This document shows positions 19,008 to 28,586 of a DNA stretch of 64,000 nucleotides, piece after piece. Source of the stretch: Firmicutes bacterium HGW-Firmicutes-16 (lineage in GTDB: Bacteria; Bacillota; Clostridia; Oscillospirales; Oscillospiraceae); the NCBI GenBank assembly GCA_002841545.1, contig PGZZ01000002.1:186001-250000 (forward strand). The letters are read 5' to 3'. Position 1 is the stretch's first letter. Each line of letters begins with the position of its first letter. The notes under the pieces are model-generated. The model saw only the letters and a program-made list of their open reading frames with translations, was not told where the DNA came from and ran no database searches. A program made the translations under genes and the position numbers.

Positions 19008-19259
19008 ATGCTTCATTATTTACTCATGTGCAGATCGCTCACATATGCGCAAAGAGCATCACGCGCACTTGAGCGTATAGGCATAACCGCGATTATTACG
19101 AAAGCACCGAAAAGCGCGACGGGTCAGGGCTGCAGTTACTGTGTTAAGGTCTCCGAAAAGAACCTAACACGTTCAATTGCCACATTAAATACAGCAGGAC
19201 TCGGACCGACAAGGATTTTCCTTGTTCTGGACGACGGTTCCGTCCAAGAGGTGTCGTAA
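19008..19259 (+). CDS. DUF3343 protein (putative Se/S carrier-like)
   Basis: 83-aa protein beginning MLHYLLMCRSLTYAQRASRALERIGI with two more cysteines in GQGCSYCVKV. DUF3343 proteins are small, one-domain and often sit beside a class V aminotransferase/cysteine desulfurase, as here, where the stop overlaps the next ATG. A role in handling persulfide or selenium is proposed for the family but unproven; the Cys-rich GCSYC is the likely active part. Confidence 0.75.
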   Translation: MLHYLLMCRSLTYAQRASRALERIGITAIITKAPKSATGQGCSYCVKVSEKNLTRSIATLNTAGLGPTRIFLVLDDGSVQEVS

Positions 19260-20380
19260 TGATCTATCTTGACTGCGCGGCTACGAGCCTCCAAAAACCG
19301 AGGGAGGTTCCTTATGCCGTTAGCCATGCTATGACCACAATGGCAAGTCCCGGGAGGGGCTGCCACAAACCGGCAATGATGGCAGCCGATTGCGTTTTGA
19401 ACTGCCGTATAATGCTTGCGTCATATTTCAATGTATCTGAGCCGGAGAATGTGATATTCACCCTTAATGCCACGCACGGCTTGAATATAGCTATAAATTC
19501 ACTTGTTTCCGAAAATGACAAGGTTGTCATTTCGGGTTATGAGCATAATTCAGTTACGAGGCCTTTAAAGGCTCTTAATGCTGATGTACTGATTGCAAGG
19601 TCGCGGCTTTTTGATCAGAAAGCCACGGTGGAAGCGTTCAGACAGGCTCTTCCCGGTGCAAAATGTGCCGTTTGTACCCATGTTTCGAACGCGTTCGGTT
19701 TCATCCTGCCGATACGCGAAATCGCGGAGCTCTGCCGCGATCTTCAGGTTCCGCTAATAATCGACGCCTCGCAGTCGGCGGGAACTTTGCCTCTTGATTT
19801 TTCAAAGCTCGGTGCGCAGTTTATTGCAATGCCCGGGCACAAAGGGCTGCTTGGACCGCAGGGGACGGGCGTTCTGCTTTGCGGCGGCAAATCAAAGCCG
19901 CTTATCTTCGGCGGAACAGGGAGCAACAGTGCAGAAAATCTGATGCCTGATTTCCTGCCGGATAGACTTGAGGCCGGAACGCATAATGTCGCAGGTGTTG
20001 CCGGACTTATGCAGGGCGTCAAATTTATTATGTCGAAACCTGAGGGCGCGATTTTCAGGCACGAAAAAAGCCTTTGCCGCGCCTTTGCGGAAAAGATATA
20101 TACTATACCTGGGCTGAAACTGTTCTTTGATGAAACTATGAAGTCACAATCGGGAGTGCTATCAATAATGAGCGAAAGGCTTTCGAGCGACGTAATTGCA
20201 GAGAGACTCGGAAAAGCAGACATTTGCGTAAGGGCGGGGCTTCACTGCACACCAACTGCGCACGAAACAGTCGGAACAATTGAAGAAGGCACTGTTAGAT
20301 TCAGCTTTTCTCCGTTCAATACCTTTTCGGAAATCGATTATACCGCGAGTACGCTTAAAAATGTTTTGAATAAACTATAA
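19259..20380 (+). CDS. Class V aminotransferase / cysteine desulfurase-like enzyme
   Basis: PLP enzyme of 373 aa related to SufS/Csd and selenocysteine lyase. Visible are the N-terminal IYLDCAATSLQKP, the cofactor-binding IDASQSAGTLPLD, the Schiff-base lysine in MPGHKGLLGPQGTG, and the late cysteine motif AGLHCTP that in desulfurases carries the persulfide. It is coupled to the DUF3343 gene by stop/start overlap, suggesting that the small protein accepts sulfur or selenium from it. Substrate cannot be decided by sequence alone. Confidence 0.88.
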   Translation: MIYLDCAATSLQKPREVPYAVSHAMTTMASPGRGCHKPAMMAADCVLNCRIMLASYFNVSEPENVIFTLNATHGLNIAINSLVSENDKVVISGYEHNSVTRPLKALNADVLIARSRLFDQKATVEAFRQALPGAKCAVCTHVSNAFGFILPIREIAELCRDLQVPLIIDASQSAGTLPLDFSKLGAQFIAMPGHKGLLGPQGTGVLLCGGKSKPLIFGGTGSNSAENLMPDFLPDRLEAGTHNVAGVAGLMQGVKFIMSKPEGAIFRHEKSLCRAFAEKIYTIPGLKLFFDETMKSQSGVLSIMSERLSSDVIAERLGKADICVRAGLHCTPTAHETVGTIEEGTVRFSFSPFNTFSEIDYTASTLKNVLNKL

Positions 20381-20396
20381 ATACCGCCATAAACAT

Positions 20397-20425
20397 TTGC
20401 CATTTCATTTCTGATATTATATAAT
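20397..20425 (+). promoter_or_regulatory. Sigma-A promoter of cdaA
   Basis: TTGCCA at 20397-20402, 17-base spacer, perfect TATAAT at 20420-20425, about 60 bases before the cdaA ATG. Confidence 0.7.
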
Positions 20426-20485
20426 AATCTTTAAACTGCGGACTACGATAAGGTTTGAACTATTTACAGATAGAGGTAATATCCA

Positions 20486-21343
20486 ATGGAACAGTTCAAA
20501 GACTCAATACTGAGGACAGTGCATTATTTGCTGTCCGCAAGGGTGCCGGATATAATCGACATCCTTATTATCGCGTTTTTGATATACAAGCTAATTGGGA
20601 TCATAAGAAGGACAAACTCCAACAGGATTGCCAAAGGAATAATAATTGTCATTCTGGTGCTTTGGACTTCCGATTGGCTAAACCTCACGGTAATAAACTT
20701 CCTACTGAGCAAGGCTGTCGAAGTCGGTTTGCTTGCCCTCGTCATCCTATTCCAACCGGAAATCAGGCGTGCACTCGAAAGGGTCGGCAGCGGCAGTATT
20801 CTGAACCTCCTGCGCGGCGATATCCACGTTCAGGCCATGGACACCGCTATAACACAGACGGTTATTGCCTGCAAGGCAATGAGCAAGAGCAAGACAGGCG
20901 CGCTCATTGTATTTGAGCGTTTAAACAAGCTGGACAACCAGATAAATACCGGTACGATAATTCACTCGGATACGACCGCGGAGCTTCTTAAAAACATTTT
21001 TTATAACAAGGCTCCGCTTCATGACGGAGCGGTTATAATCAGCGGGGGAAAGATTGCGGCAGCGGCCTGCATGCTTCCTCTTTCCGGTAATCAGAACCTG
21101 AGCCGAGACTTGGGCATGCGCCACAGAGCCGGAATTGGAATGAGCGAACACTCCGATGCCGTCGTCGCTATTGTATCCGAGGAGACCGGTGCTATTTCCA
21201 TTGCGGTTGATGGTATGCTCAAGCGCCATTTAGCCCCTGAAACCTTTGAGAAAATCCTCCGAAATGAGTTGATTGTAGAAGAAGAGCATGGCTCCAAAAA
21301 GAAAAAGCTCTCTGACTATTTTAAGGTGAAGAAGCATGAATAA
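20486..21343 (+). CDS. cdaA: Diadenylate cyclase CdaA
   Basis: Membrane-bound enzyme making cyclic di-AMP, which controls potassium and osmolyte balance and cell-wall homeostasis. The 285-aa product has three N-terminal transmembrane helices (about 15-85), then a DAC domain with the DGA motif (LHDGAVIISGGKIAAAACMLPLS) and RHR motif (MRHRAGIG). It overlaps the YbbR-domain gene by eight bases, the conserved cdaA-cdaR pair. Confidence 0.95.
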   Translation: MEQFKDSILRTVHYLLSARVPDIIDILIIAFLIYKLIGIIRRTNSNRIAKGIIIVILVLWTSDWLNLTVINFLLSKAVEVGLLALVILFQPEIRRALERVGSGSILNLLRGDIHVQAMDTAITQTVIACKAMSKSKTGALIVFERLNKLDNQINTGTIIHSDTTAELLKNIFYNKAPLHDGAVIISGGKIAAAACMLPLSGNQNLSRDLGMRHRAGIGMSEHSDAVVAIVSEETGAISIAVDGMLKRHLAPETFEKILRNELIVEEEHGSKKKKLSDYFKVKKHE

Positions 21344-22583
21344 AAAGAATACAAAATCCAGATTGCTGGATAGTAAAATATTGTGGGCCGTCATATCTCT
21401 TTTGGCTTCTGTCCTGCTTTGGGTATATGTCACAACCTCGCAGGGTGACGTCATCGAGAGAACCTACGATGGTGTACAGGTGGTTTTTAAGGGCGAGGAC
21501 AACCTGCTTGAAAAAAGCGGTATGGTCATCTCCAATATAAGTGCAAAAACTGTGAGCGTGAAGATTAAGACCACCCGCAGAGAGATTGCCAAGCTTTCTT
21601 CGGCTCTTCTAGAAGCGATAGTCGATGTTTCGAAGTTCAGCTCAGAGGGAATGTACAATCAGTCTGTTTCTATAGCTTTTCCGTCTGGAAGCAACACAAG
21701 TTCCATAGATGTTGTCACGGTATTACCGGGCAGCATATCGTTCAATATTGATAAGACAAGCTCTAATACTATTGAGCTTAGAGGCTCCTTTGTCGGAACA
21801 GTGGCCGAAGGCTATGCTGCACAGCCAATTAAATTTGACCCGCAGACCGTAACTATAAGCGGACCGAAAAACGAGATCGAAAAGGTCGCGTACGCATGGG
21901 TCGAAGTCAACAGGGAAAACGCTGACAAAACGCTCCAGTTTACTTCCGCTTATCTACTCGTGGATGAGGACGGTAATGAGATTGACTCTCCAAGTATATC
22001 GCTTAGCGATGAAACCGTAGCCGTTACCGTTCCAATAACTTCGACTAAGGAAGTTCCGCTTACCATCGATCTCGTCGATGGCGGGGGAGCGACCGCCGAG
22101 AATGTCAAAATCACCTGCGAACCGTCAAGCATAACGGTAGCTGGAGACGCCGAATCGCTTGCGGGATTGAATAAAATATCGGTAGGCACAATCGATCTTG
22201 CTTCGTTTGCCTCTTCATTCGAGGATACCTATCAGATTGTTCTGAATAATGATGTGACAAATGTCACCGGTATTACGGAGGTCAAGGTCACAGTTCAGGT
22301 AATTGGTCTTGAAACCAAAAAGTTCAATGTTACAAACATTTCAACAATTAACGGACCCTCGGGAAGAATTATAACCGTTGTTACCGAAAACGTGGAAGTG
22401 ACCTTGCGCGGTAGCAGCAGCGTGCTTTCCAAGATTGCAGCAAATAACATTAGAGTAGTCGCTGACCTAACGGATGTAGGTTCGGCGAGCGGAGTAATTC
22501 AGCCAACGGCTAAGGTCATTGTGGATGGATATCCGGGGGTCGGGGCCATCGGCGAATACAGCGTATATATCAAAATGAAATAG
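21336..22583 (+). CDS. cdaR: YbbR-domain protein, CdaR-like
   Basis: Predicted extracytoplasmic regulator of CdaA. One N-terminal transmembrane helix (ILWAVISLLASVLLWVYVTT) is followed by four YbbR repeats, each ending in blocks such as VTISGPKNEIEKV and ITVAGDAESL. Length 415 aa is typical. GlmM, which often follows in Bacillus, is not adjacent here. Confidence 0.9.
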   Translation: MNKKNTKSRLLDSKILWAVISLLASVLLWVYVTTSQGDVIERTYDGVQVVFKGEDNLLEKSGMVISNISAKTVSVKIKTTRREIAKLSSALLEAIVDVSKFSSEGMYNQSVSIAFPSGSNTSSIDVVTVLPGSISFNIDKTSSNTIELRGSFVGTVAEGYAAQPIKFDPQTVTISGPKNEIEKVAYAWVEVNRENADKTLQFTSAYLLVDEDGNEIDSPSISLSDETVAVTVPITSTKEVPLTIDLVDGGGATAENVKITCEPSSITVAGDAESLAGLNKISVGTIDLASFASSFEDTYQIVLNNDVTNVTGITEVKVTVQVIGLETKKFNVTNISTINGPSGRIITVVTENVEVTLRGSSSVLSKIAANNIRVVADLTDVGSASGVIQPTAKVIVDGYPGVGAIGEYSVYIKMK

Positions 22584-22631
22584 CTTATGTGCAAGAGAAA
22601 TGCCCCTAAAAAGCGGAAAGGATAGCGCAAA

Positions 22632-23510
22632 ATGGTTAAAAGTATGACCGGTTACGGCGGAGCGAAGTCTTCGGAAGGCACTTACAAGCTGTCCGTGGAA
22701 CTGAAAAGCGTTAATAACCGATACCTTGATACATCGGTAAGGCTTCCGAGAAGCTTCATGTATGCCGAGGAAACAGTAAAATCCGCTGTTCAGGCCCATG
22801 TTTCAAGAGGAAAAGTCGATGTTTTCATTTCATTCGACGCAGCCTCAGCGGATGGTATCGCGGTTATATTGAACGAAGGCCTTGCGTCGGGATACAAGGC
22901 GGCGATTGAGAGCATCGGGGAGAAGCTGGGGCTAGATAACAATCTCACTGCCTACCAGATTGCAAAGCTGCCAGACGTTCTGGCTCTGGACAAAAAAGAG
23001 CTGGAAAAGGACGAAGCGCAGAAGGAACTCATGCGGGTTCTGGAAAGGGCTTTGGCAGATTTCGATACTATGCGCCAGCGCGAGGGAAAAAAGCTTTTTG
23101 AAGATATTTCGTCACGACTCAACACCTTGGAGAGCTTTATTACGTTTATCGAATTGCGCTCTCCTCAGTCGGTTGAAGAATACCGCGAGAGACTGACTAA
23201 AAGAATGCAGGAGATACTTGAATCTAAGCAGATAGACGAAAGCCGCATCCTCACAGAGGCCGCGATATATGCGGACCACATTGCGACAGACGAGGAAACA
23301 GTCCGTCTCAGAAGCCATATCGAGCAAATACGCGGAATGCTAACGGACGACGCCCCGTCGGGAAGAAAGCTGGATTTCATTGTTCAGGAGCTGAACCGAG
23401 AAACAAACACGATTGGCTCAAAGTGCAACAGCGGTGATATTACACGAACTGTTTTAGATATGAAATCGGAAATCGAAAAGATTAGAGAACAGGTTCAGAA
23501 CATTGAATAG
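22632..23510 (+). CDS. yicC: YicC family protein (endoribonuclease-type)
   Basis: 292-aa YicC family member. The start MVKSMTGYGGAK is diagnostic, as is the end GRKLDFIVQELNRETNTIGSKCN..T..VLDMKSEIEKIREQVQNIE. The E. coli homologue has been linked to RNA cleavage and RyhB turnover. It leads yicC-remA-gmk-rpoZ-priA, a conserved Firmicute cluster. Confidence 0.92.
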   Translation: MVKSMTGYGGAKSSEGTYKLSVELKSVNNRYLDTSVRLPRSFMYAEETVKSAVQAHVSRGKVDVFISFDAASADGIAVILNEGLASGYKAAIESIGEKLGLDNNLTAYQIAKLPDVLALDKKELEKDEAQKELMRVLERALADFDTMRQREGKKLFEDISSRLNTLESFITFIELRSPQSVEEYRERLTKRMQEILESKQIDESRILTEAAIYADHIATDEETVRLRSHIEQIRGMLTDDAPSGRKLDFIVQELNRETNTIGSKCNSGDITRTVLDMKSEIEKIREQVQNIE

Positions 23511-23522
23511 GGGGATTTGGCC

Positions 23523-23795
23523 TTGAAACTTATTAACATCGGCTTCGGAAATATGGTCTCGGCCTCGCGCGTTATTGCAATTGTCAGTCCCGAATCAGCG
23601 CCGATTAAAAGAATCATTCTTGACGTGCGCGACAGAGGGCAGCTGATCGACGCTACCTACGGTAGAAGAACAAGAGCCGTTGTTATCATGGACAGCGGTC
23701 ATGTTATTCTTTCAGCAATACAGCCGGAAACTGTAGCCGGAAGAATGAGCGGTAAAAACGATACTGACGTCGGAGGTGAAGCGGAAAATGAGTGA
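23523..23795 (+). CDS. remA: RemA (DUF370) extracellular matrix regulator
   Basis: Small DNA-binding regulator; in B. subtilis RemA activates matrix and osmoprotection genes. Starts (M)[29 protein letters not shown], the family signature. TTG 23523 has GGGG eight bases upstream, while TTG 23517 lies too close. About 90 aa. Its end overlaps gmk. Confidence 0.92.
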   Translation: MKLINIGFGNMVSASRVIAIVSPESAPIKRIILDVRDRGQLIDATYGRRTRAVVIMDSGHVILSAIQPETVAGRMSGKNDTDVGGEAENE

Positions 23796-24396
23796 TTGCG
23801 GGAAATTGATCGTGGTGTCCGGTCCATCCGGCGCCGGTAAAAGCACGGTCATTTCACGGGTTATGGAACAAGACAAAAGCGTAGTTTTTTCCGTTTCCGC
23901 AACGACCAGAAAGCCCCGTGAGGGTGAACGCGATGGAGTTGATTATTTCTTTATCGATTCTGATAGTTTCAAAAAAATGATTAATAATGACGAGCTTTTG
24001 GAGCATGCACAGTATGTGGAAAATTTCTATGGAACTCCGAAGGCCCCCGTTCAGGAAAATCTAAACAAGGGACTGAGCGTTCTGTTTGATATTGAAGTCC
24101 AGGGCGCTATGCAGATCAAAAATATTTGCCCGGAGGCAATCCTTATTTTCGTTATTCCCTCCGAGTTCTCTCAAATCGAGAAAAGGCTGCATATCAGAGG
24201 AACGGACAGCGAAGAAAAAATCAAGCAGCGAATCAAAACCGCAAAATATGAGTATTCAATGGCACTGAGTTATGATTATATCGTTTTAAACGATGATCCC
24301 GATTCAGCGGCCAATGAGATAAAATCAATCATCACCGCCGAAAAATGCAAGGCGGTCAACAGACAAAATTATTTAACTGAGGTGAATTCATTATGA
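23788..24396 (+). CDS. gmk: Guanylate kinase
   Basis: Converts GMP to GDP. P-loop [11 protein letters not shown] near the N-terminus, then the GMP-binding [19 protein letters not shown] 23788 lies after GGAGGTGAAG and overlaps the remA end by eight bases; the GTG at 23776 would remove this spacing. Stop overlaps the rpoZ ATG. Confidence 0.95.
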   Translation: MSDCGKLIVVSGPSGAGKSTVISRVMEQDKSVVFSVSATTRKPREGERDGVDYFFIDSDSFKKMINNDELLEHAQYVENFYGTPKAPVQENLNKGLSVLFDIEVQGAMQIKNICPEAILIFVIPSEFSQIEKRLHIRGTDSEEKIKQRIKTAKYEYSMALSYDYIVLNDDPDSAANEIKSIITAEKCKAVNRQNYLTEVNSL

Positions 24397-24599
24397 TGCT
24401 ATATCCACCGCTTTCCGATCTCGTACAGAAGGTTGGAAGCCGTTATCTGCTTGTTAACCTTATTGCCCGCAGGGCGAGAGATATTTCAGGCGTTGCCGAA
24501 GACAACGGTATCCATCTTGAGAAGAAGCCCGTATCCACAGCTGTCGACGAAGTTTATACAGGAAAAATTAAGCCGGTCAGCAGAAAGCCAAAAATCTGA
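24393..24599 (+). CDS. rpoZ: DNA-directed RNA polymerase omega subunit
   Basis: 68-aa omega subunit that helps fold and hold the beta-prime subunit. Typical PPLSDLVQKVGSRYLLVNLIARRARDI start. ATGA overlap with gmk. Position between gmk and priA is the usual one. Confidence 0.92.
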   Translation: MMLYPPLSDLVQKVGSRYLLVNLIARRARDISGVAEDNGIHLEKKPVSTAVDEVYTGKIKPVSRKPKI

Positions 24600-24643
24600 A
24601 TGCACTACTAGAGCATTTTTCGATGAAGGGGGCGGTGACTTAA

Positions 24644-27103
24644 GTGGAAAAACCGATTGCGAAAGTCGCGGTGTCCGCCGCCACCTATCAAATTGACAAG
24701 CCTTATGATTATATCGTTCCGGAAGACCTTGCGGCTTCGCTTATGCCTGGTATGCGAGTGCTCGTTCCGTTTTCAAAGGGAAACAGAAAAACTGAAGGCA
24801 TAGTCCTTAGCACTTCGAAAACGTCGGGCTATGAAAAGCTCAAATGCGTGTTCGCTTTGTTGGACGATAAGCCGGTAATTTCGGATGAGCTTATTAAGCT
24901 GGCGCTATGGATGCGCGAGCGTTTTTTCTGCACTGTTTATGACGCCGTGAAGACGATGCTGCCCGCTGGGCTCTGGTATAACCTTAGCGCCGTCTGCCGT
25001 ATTGCGGAGGGCGTGGGGAAAGATGATGCCTACGAAAAGGCTGGACGCACTGAGAAGCAGCGCAGAGTTCTAGACGTTTTGTACGCAAACGGCGAAAACT
25101 GTGAATATCGCGATATCGAGCTTGCGTTCGGAGACGAATACCCCATGAGCGCGGTAAAAGGCCTTTCGAATAAGGGCGTCATTGTAACTGATTCTCTTGA
25201 AAATCGAAGAGTCAAGGACAAAACAGTGAGCTTTGCTTACTTGGCGGTGCCCTCCGAAAATGCCGCCGAAACCGCCGCAGCAAAAAAACGTTTGGCACCC
25301 TCGCAAAGCGCGGTGCTTGAGCTTCTCATTAGTTTCGGTGGAGCCACCGTGAACGATATTCGTTATCTCACGGGTGCGGGCAGCTCTTCCGTAAAAAAGC
25401 TCGAACAGGATGGGCTAATCACCATCGAACAGATGGAGGTGTTCCGCAGGCCCGAATACAGGCAGGGCATAAAGCAAGCTTTGCCGGAGCTGACAGCGCA
25501 GCAAGAAACTGCTTATGACGGCATTTCGTCTCTTATTAACGAAGGAAACGCGGCCTGTGCCTTGCTTTACGGTGTGACTGGAAGCGGAAAGACCTCTGTT
25601 TATGTAAGACTGATTGACGAGCTTCTAAAACGGGACAAGTCCTCGATACTTCTTGTTCCCGAAATAGCGCTCACGCCTCAAATGCTGGAAACCTTTTCCT
25701 CATATTTCGGCGACGAGATTGCTGTAATGCACAGCTCGCTTTCCGCAGGCGAGCGATATGACGAATGGAAGCGTATCAAAAACGGCACAGCAAGAGTCGT
25801 TGTAGGTACACGCAGTGCGGTTTTTGCACCAGTAAAGAATTTGGGACTTATAATAATAGATGAGGAGCAGGAGGATAGCTATAAATCCGAAAACACTCCT
25901 CGTTATCATGCGCGCGATGTCGCGAAATTCCGCTGTGCGAGAAGCGATGCGTTTCTGCTTCTGGGCAGCGCCACTCCCGATATTGTCAGCCGTTACAACG
26001 CGCAGATTGGTAAATACAGTTTCTTCTCGCTACCTGCGCGGTATAATCAGATGTCGCTCCCACAGGTCGGGATAGTAGACATGAAAAAGGAACTCCGGAA
26101 TGGAAACGGCGGAAATTTCAGCTCGGTTCTTATCAAGGAACTCCAAGAAAACATATCGCGCGAGGAACAGAGTATACTTTTTCTTAACCGGCGAGGCATG
26201 TTTAAGCTAATAAGCTGCACCGAATGTGGTTATACCTATAAATGTCCGCGTTGCAGCGTCAGCCTTACCTACCACAGTGCAAATAATCGTCTGATGTGCC
26301 ACTATTGTGGCTATACTCAAAACGTCGACGCCGCCTGCCCCGATTGCGGCGGAAAGCTGAACTTTGTCGGCGCAGGTACACAGAAAATTGAGGAGGAGCT
26401 TAGAGAGCATTTTCCGGAAACGGAAATCATTCGCCTCGATACGGACACAGTCGCGGCCGCCGGCTCGCATGACATTCTTCTTAACAGGTTCCGTGATGAG
26501 AATGTTCCGGTACTGATTGGAACTCAGATGGTCACAAAGGGTCTCGATTTTCCGAATGTCACGCTTGTCGGAGTGCTCCTAGCGGATCAGTCGCTCTATT
26601 CGGGAGATTACAGGTCTTCCGAGCGGACTTTTTCACTTATTACACAGGTTGTCGGACGTTCCGGAAGGGGAGAAGCCCCGGGTCGAGCCGTCATTCAGAC
26701 CTTCACACCGCAGAATCAGGTGATATTGCAAGCTGCAAGTCAGGATTACGACAGTTTCTATGCCTCCGAGCTTGAAATGCGCAGGCTCCAGTGGTGCCCG
26801 CCTTTTTCGGAGCTCTTTGCCATCACGGCAGTAGGGCAGAATGAAAGCGTCGTTATGCGATGCCTGAGCGCTGCAAAGCGAATTCTTTCCAAGGAACTCG
26901 GAAACAGGGCCGATGTGCGAATTCTGGGTCCAGCTCCACTTTCGGTCGTTCGTGTGAATAACAGCTTCCGATACAGGCTTACGATTGCCTGCCGCGAGGA
27001 CAAGACGGTCAGAGAGCTTATATCGAACGTAATAATATACTGCAACACTAACAAAGAATTTAAGGGCGTCACCGTTTTCGGAGATTTGGGCGCTAATCAA
27101 TAA
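24644..27103 (+). CDS. priA: Primosomal protein N' (PriA helicase)
   Basis: Restarts stalled replication forks as a 3'-5' helicase. The 819-aa product has the N-terminal 3'-BD domain (VAVSAATYQIDKPYDYIVP), Walker A GVTGSGKTSVY, Walker B IIIDEEQEDSYK, the zinc-binding insertion with four CxxC pairs (CTECGYTYKCPRCS, CHYCGY, CPDCGGK) and the helicase C-terminal motifs (TDTVAAAGS; QVVGRSGRGEAPGR). GTG start with GGGGGCGG upstream. Confidence 0.95.
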   Translation: MEKPIAKVAVSAATYQIDKPYDYIVPEDLAASLMPGMRVLVPFSKGNRKTEGIVLSTSKTSGYEKLKCVFALLDDKPVISDELIKLALWMRERFFCTVYDAVKTMLPAGLWYNLSAVCRIAEGVGKDDAYEKAGRTEKQRRVLDVLYANGENCEYRDIELAFGDEYPMSAVKGLSNKGVIVTDSLENRRVKDKTVSFAYLAVPSENAAETAAAKKRLAPSQSAVLELLISFGGATVNDIRYLTGAGSSSVKKLEQDGLITIEQMEVFRRPEYRQGIKQALPELTAQQETAYDGISSLINEGNAACALLYGVTGSGKTSVYVRLIDELLKRDKSSILLVPEIALTPQMLETFSSYFGDEIAVMHSSLSAGERYDEWKRIKNGTARVVVGTRSAVFAPVKNLGLIIIDEEQEDSYKSENTPRYHARDVAKFRCARSDAFLLLGSATPDIVSRYNAQIGKYSFFSLPARYNQMSLPQVGIVDMKKELRNGNGGNFSSVLIKELQENISREEQSILFLNRRGMFKLISCTECGYTYKCPRCSVSLTYHSANNRLMCHYCGYTQNVDAACPDCGGKLNFVGAGTQKIEEELREHFPETEIIRLDTDTVAAAGSHDILLNRFRDENVPVLIGTQMVTKGLDFPNVTLVGVLLADQSLYSGDYRSSERTFSLITQVVGRSGRGEAPGRAVIQTFTPQNQVILQAASQDYDSFYASELEMRRLQWCPPFSELFAITAVGQNESVVMRCLSAAKRILSKELGNRADVRILGPAPLSVVRVNNSFRYRLTIACREDKTVRELISNVIIYCNTNKEFKGVTVFGDLGANQ

Positions 27104-27141
27104 AGCTGGTTACAGCGAAGAATCGTGTAGGAGATTGGGAT

Positions 27142-27633
27142 ATGGCTATTCGCAGCATAGTCACAAAGGAGGACAGCGTGCTAGCAAAGCACAGCCGTCC
27201 GGTTACGGAATTCAATGAAAGGCTCCACATTTTGCTTGATGATATGAAGGAGACTCTTACGGCGTCCGGCGGAGTCGGCCTTGCGGGACCGCAGGTAGGA
27301 GTTCTCCGCAGGGTCGTCATTGTTATCGAAACTAACGTGCCCGAAGAGGAAGAAGAATACTTCATTGAGCTGGTAAACCCAGAAATAATACTTGAAGAGG
27401 GTGAGCAGACGGGGCCGGAAGGCTGTCTGTCATTCCCGGGGGAATATGGGATCGTGACCCGCCCAAACCATGCGAAGGTGCGCGCACAGGATAGAAACGG
27501 CAATTTCTTCGAGGTCGAGGGCGATGCCCTAACCGCGAGATGCTTTTGCCACGAAATTGACCATCTGAACGGGATACTATTTCCTGAACGCGCGGAGCGT
27601 ATGCTCAAACCGGAAGACTTTGGTGAAGAATAG
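27142..27633 (+). CDS. def: Peptide deformylase
   Basis: Removes the formyl group from nascent N-termini. The 163-aa product has all three motifs: GVGLAGPQVG (canonical GxGxAAxQ with Gly for the second Ala), EGCLSFPG and HEIDHLNG, giving the Cys-His-His metal site and catalytic Glu. It is paired with fmt, which adds the formyl group. Confidence 0.95.
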   Translation: MAIRSIVTKEDSVLAKHSRPVTEFNERLHILLDDMKETLTASGGVGLAGPQVGVLRRVVIVIETNVPEEEEEYFIELVNPEIILEEGEQTGPEGCLSFPGEYGIVTRPNHAKVRAQDRNGNFFEVEGDALTARCFCHEIDHLNGILFPERAERMLKPEDFGEE

Positions 27634-27651
27634 CATTGGAGATGACTTAGA

Positions 27652-28572
27652 GTGCGAATCGTATTTATGGGTACGCCTGATTTTGCCGCCGCATCGCTTG
27701 AACGTCTCATAGACGAGGGCGCGAACGTCGTTGGCGTATTTACGCAACCCGATAAGCCGAAGGACAGGGGATTGAAGCTTACGGCGAGCCCTGTTAAGGA
27801 AATTGCCATGAAAGCTGGGATTCCCGTGTTCCAGCCTGAAAAAATGCGGGATGGAACCGCAGTTGAAATGCTAAAATCGTTGAATCCCGACCTTGTTGCG
27901 GTTGTAGCATACGGGCGGATTCTGCCGGACGATATTCTGGCAGTGCCACCCAAGGGAACAATAAATATTCACGGCTCACTGCTTCCGAAATATCGCGGAG
28001 CCGCGCCTATCCAATGGGCGGTATTAAACGGCGATACGTTAACTGGTGTGAGCTCCATGTATCTTGCAAGTGAGCTTGACAGCGGTGACGTTATTTATAC
28101 CGCTGAAACCGAAATCGGCGAATTCGAGACCTCGGGGCAGCTTTTCGAGCGTCTTAGGGAGCTCGGAGCGGAGCTTCTAATAAAAACAGTAAGAGATATC
28201 GAAAAAGGCTGTGCGCCCAGAGAACCGCAGGACGCATCGAGTGCATCTTTTGCACCGCCTCTTTCAAAGGAAATGAGCCCGATTGACTGGCACAAAACCC
28301 CACGCGAGATAATTAAGCACATCTGCGGGATGAGTCCATGGCCGGTCGCGACGGCTGAGCTTGAAGGGCTTTCCTTCAAGATATTCGGTGCGGAATATAC
28401 CTCAAATAAAACTGCAACGCCCGTGGGAACCGTCGTTTCTGCGGACTGCAAAAAGGGCATTGAAGTTGCCTGCGGAAACGGAGAAACCCTTCTGATTACG
28501 CGTTTGCAGGCGCCGGGAAGCAAAACGATGGCTGCCACCGATTATCTTCGCGGGCACCCGATGAACCTTTAG
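27652..28572 (+). CDS. fmt: Methionyl-tRNA formyltransferase
   Basis: Formylates initiator Met-tRNA using 10-formyl-tetrahydrofolate. Starts (M)RIVFMGTPDFAAASLERL; the folate-binding loop reads INIHGSLLPKYRGAAPIQWAVLNGD; C-terminal OB-like domain present. GTG start, 19 bases after def. Length 306 aa is normal. Confidence 0.95.
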   Translation: MRIVFMGTPDFAAASLERLIDEGANVVGVFTQPDKPKDRGLKLTASPVKEIAMKAGIPVFQPEKMRDGTAVEMLKSLNPDLVAVVAYGRILPDDILAVPPKGTINIHGSLLPKYRGAAPIQWAVLNGDTLTGVSSMYLASELDSGDVIYTAETEIGEFETSGQLFERLRELGAELLIKTVRDIEKGCAPREPQDASSASFAPPLSKEMSPIDWHKTPREIIKHICGMSPWPVATAELEGLSFKIFGAEYTSNKTATPVGTVVSADCKKGIEVACGNGETLLITRLQAPGSKTMAATDYLRGHPMNL

Positions 28573-28586
28573 GCAAGGAGATTAAA

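Noticed and set aside
20455-20916. 153-aa plus-strand frame overlapping cdaA
   Set aside because: Out of frame with the clear diadenylate cyclase and rich in His/Arg/Pro without any domain; shadow frame.
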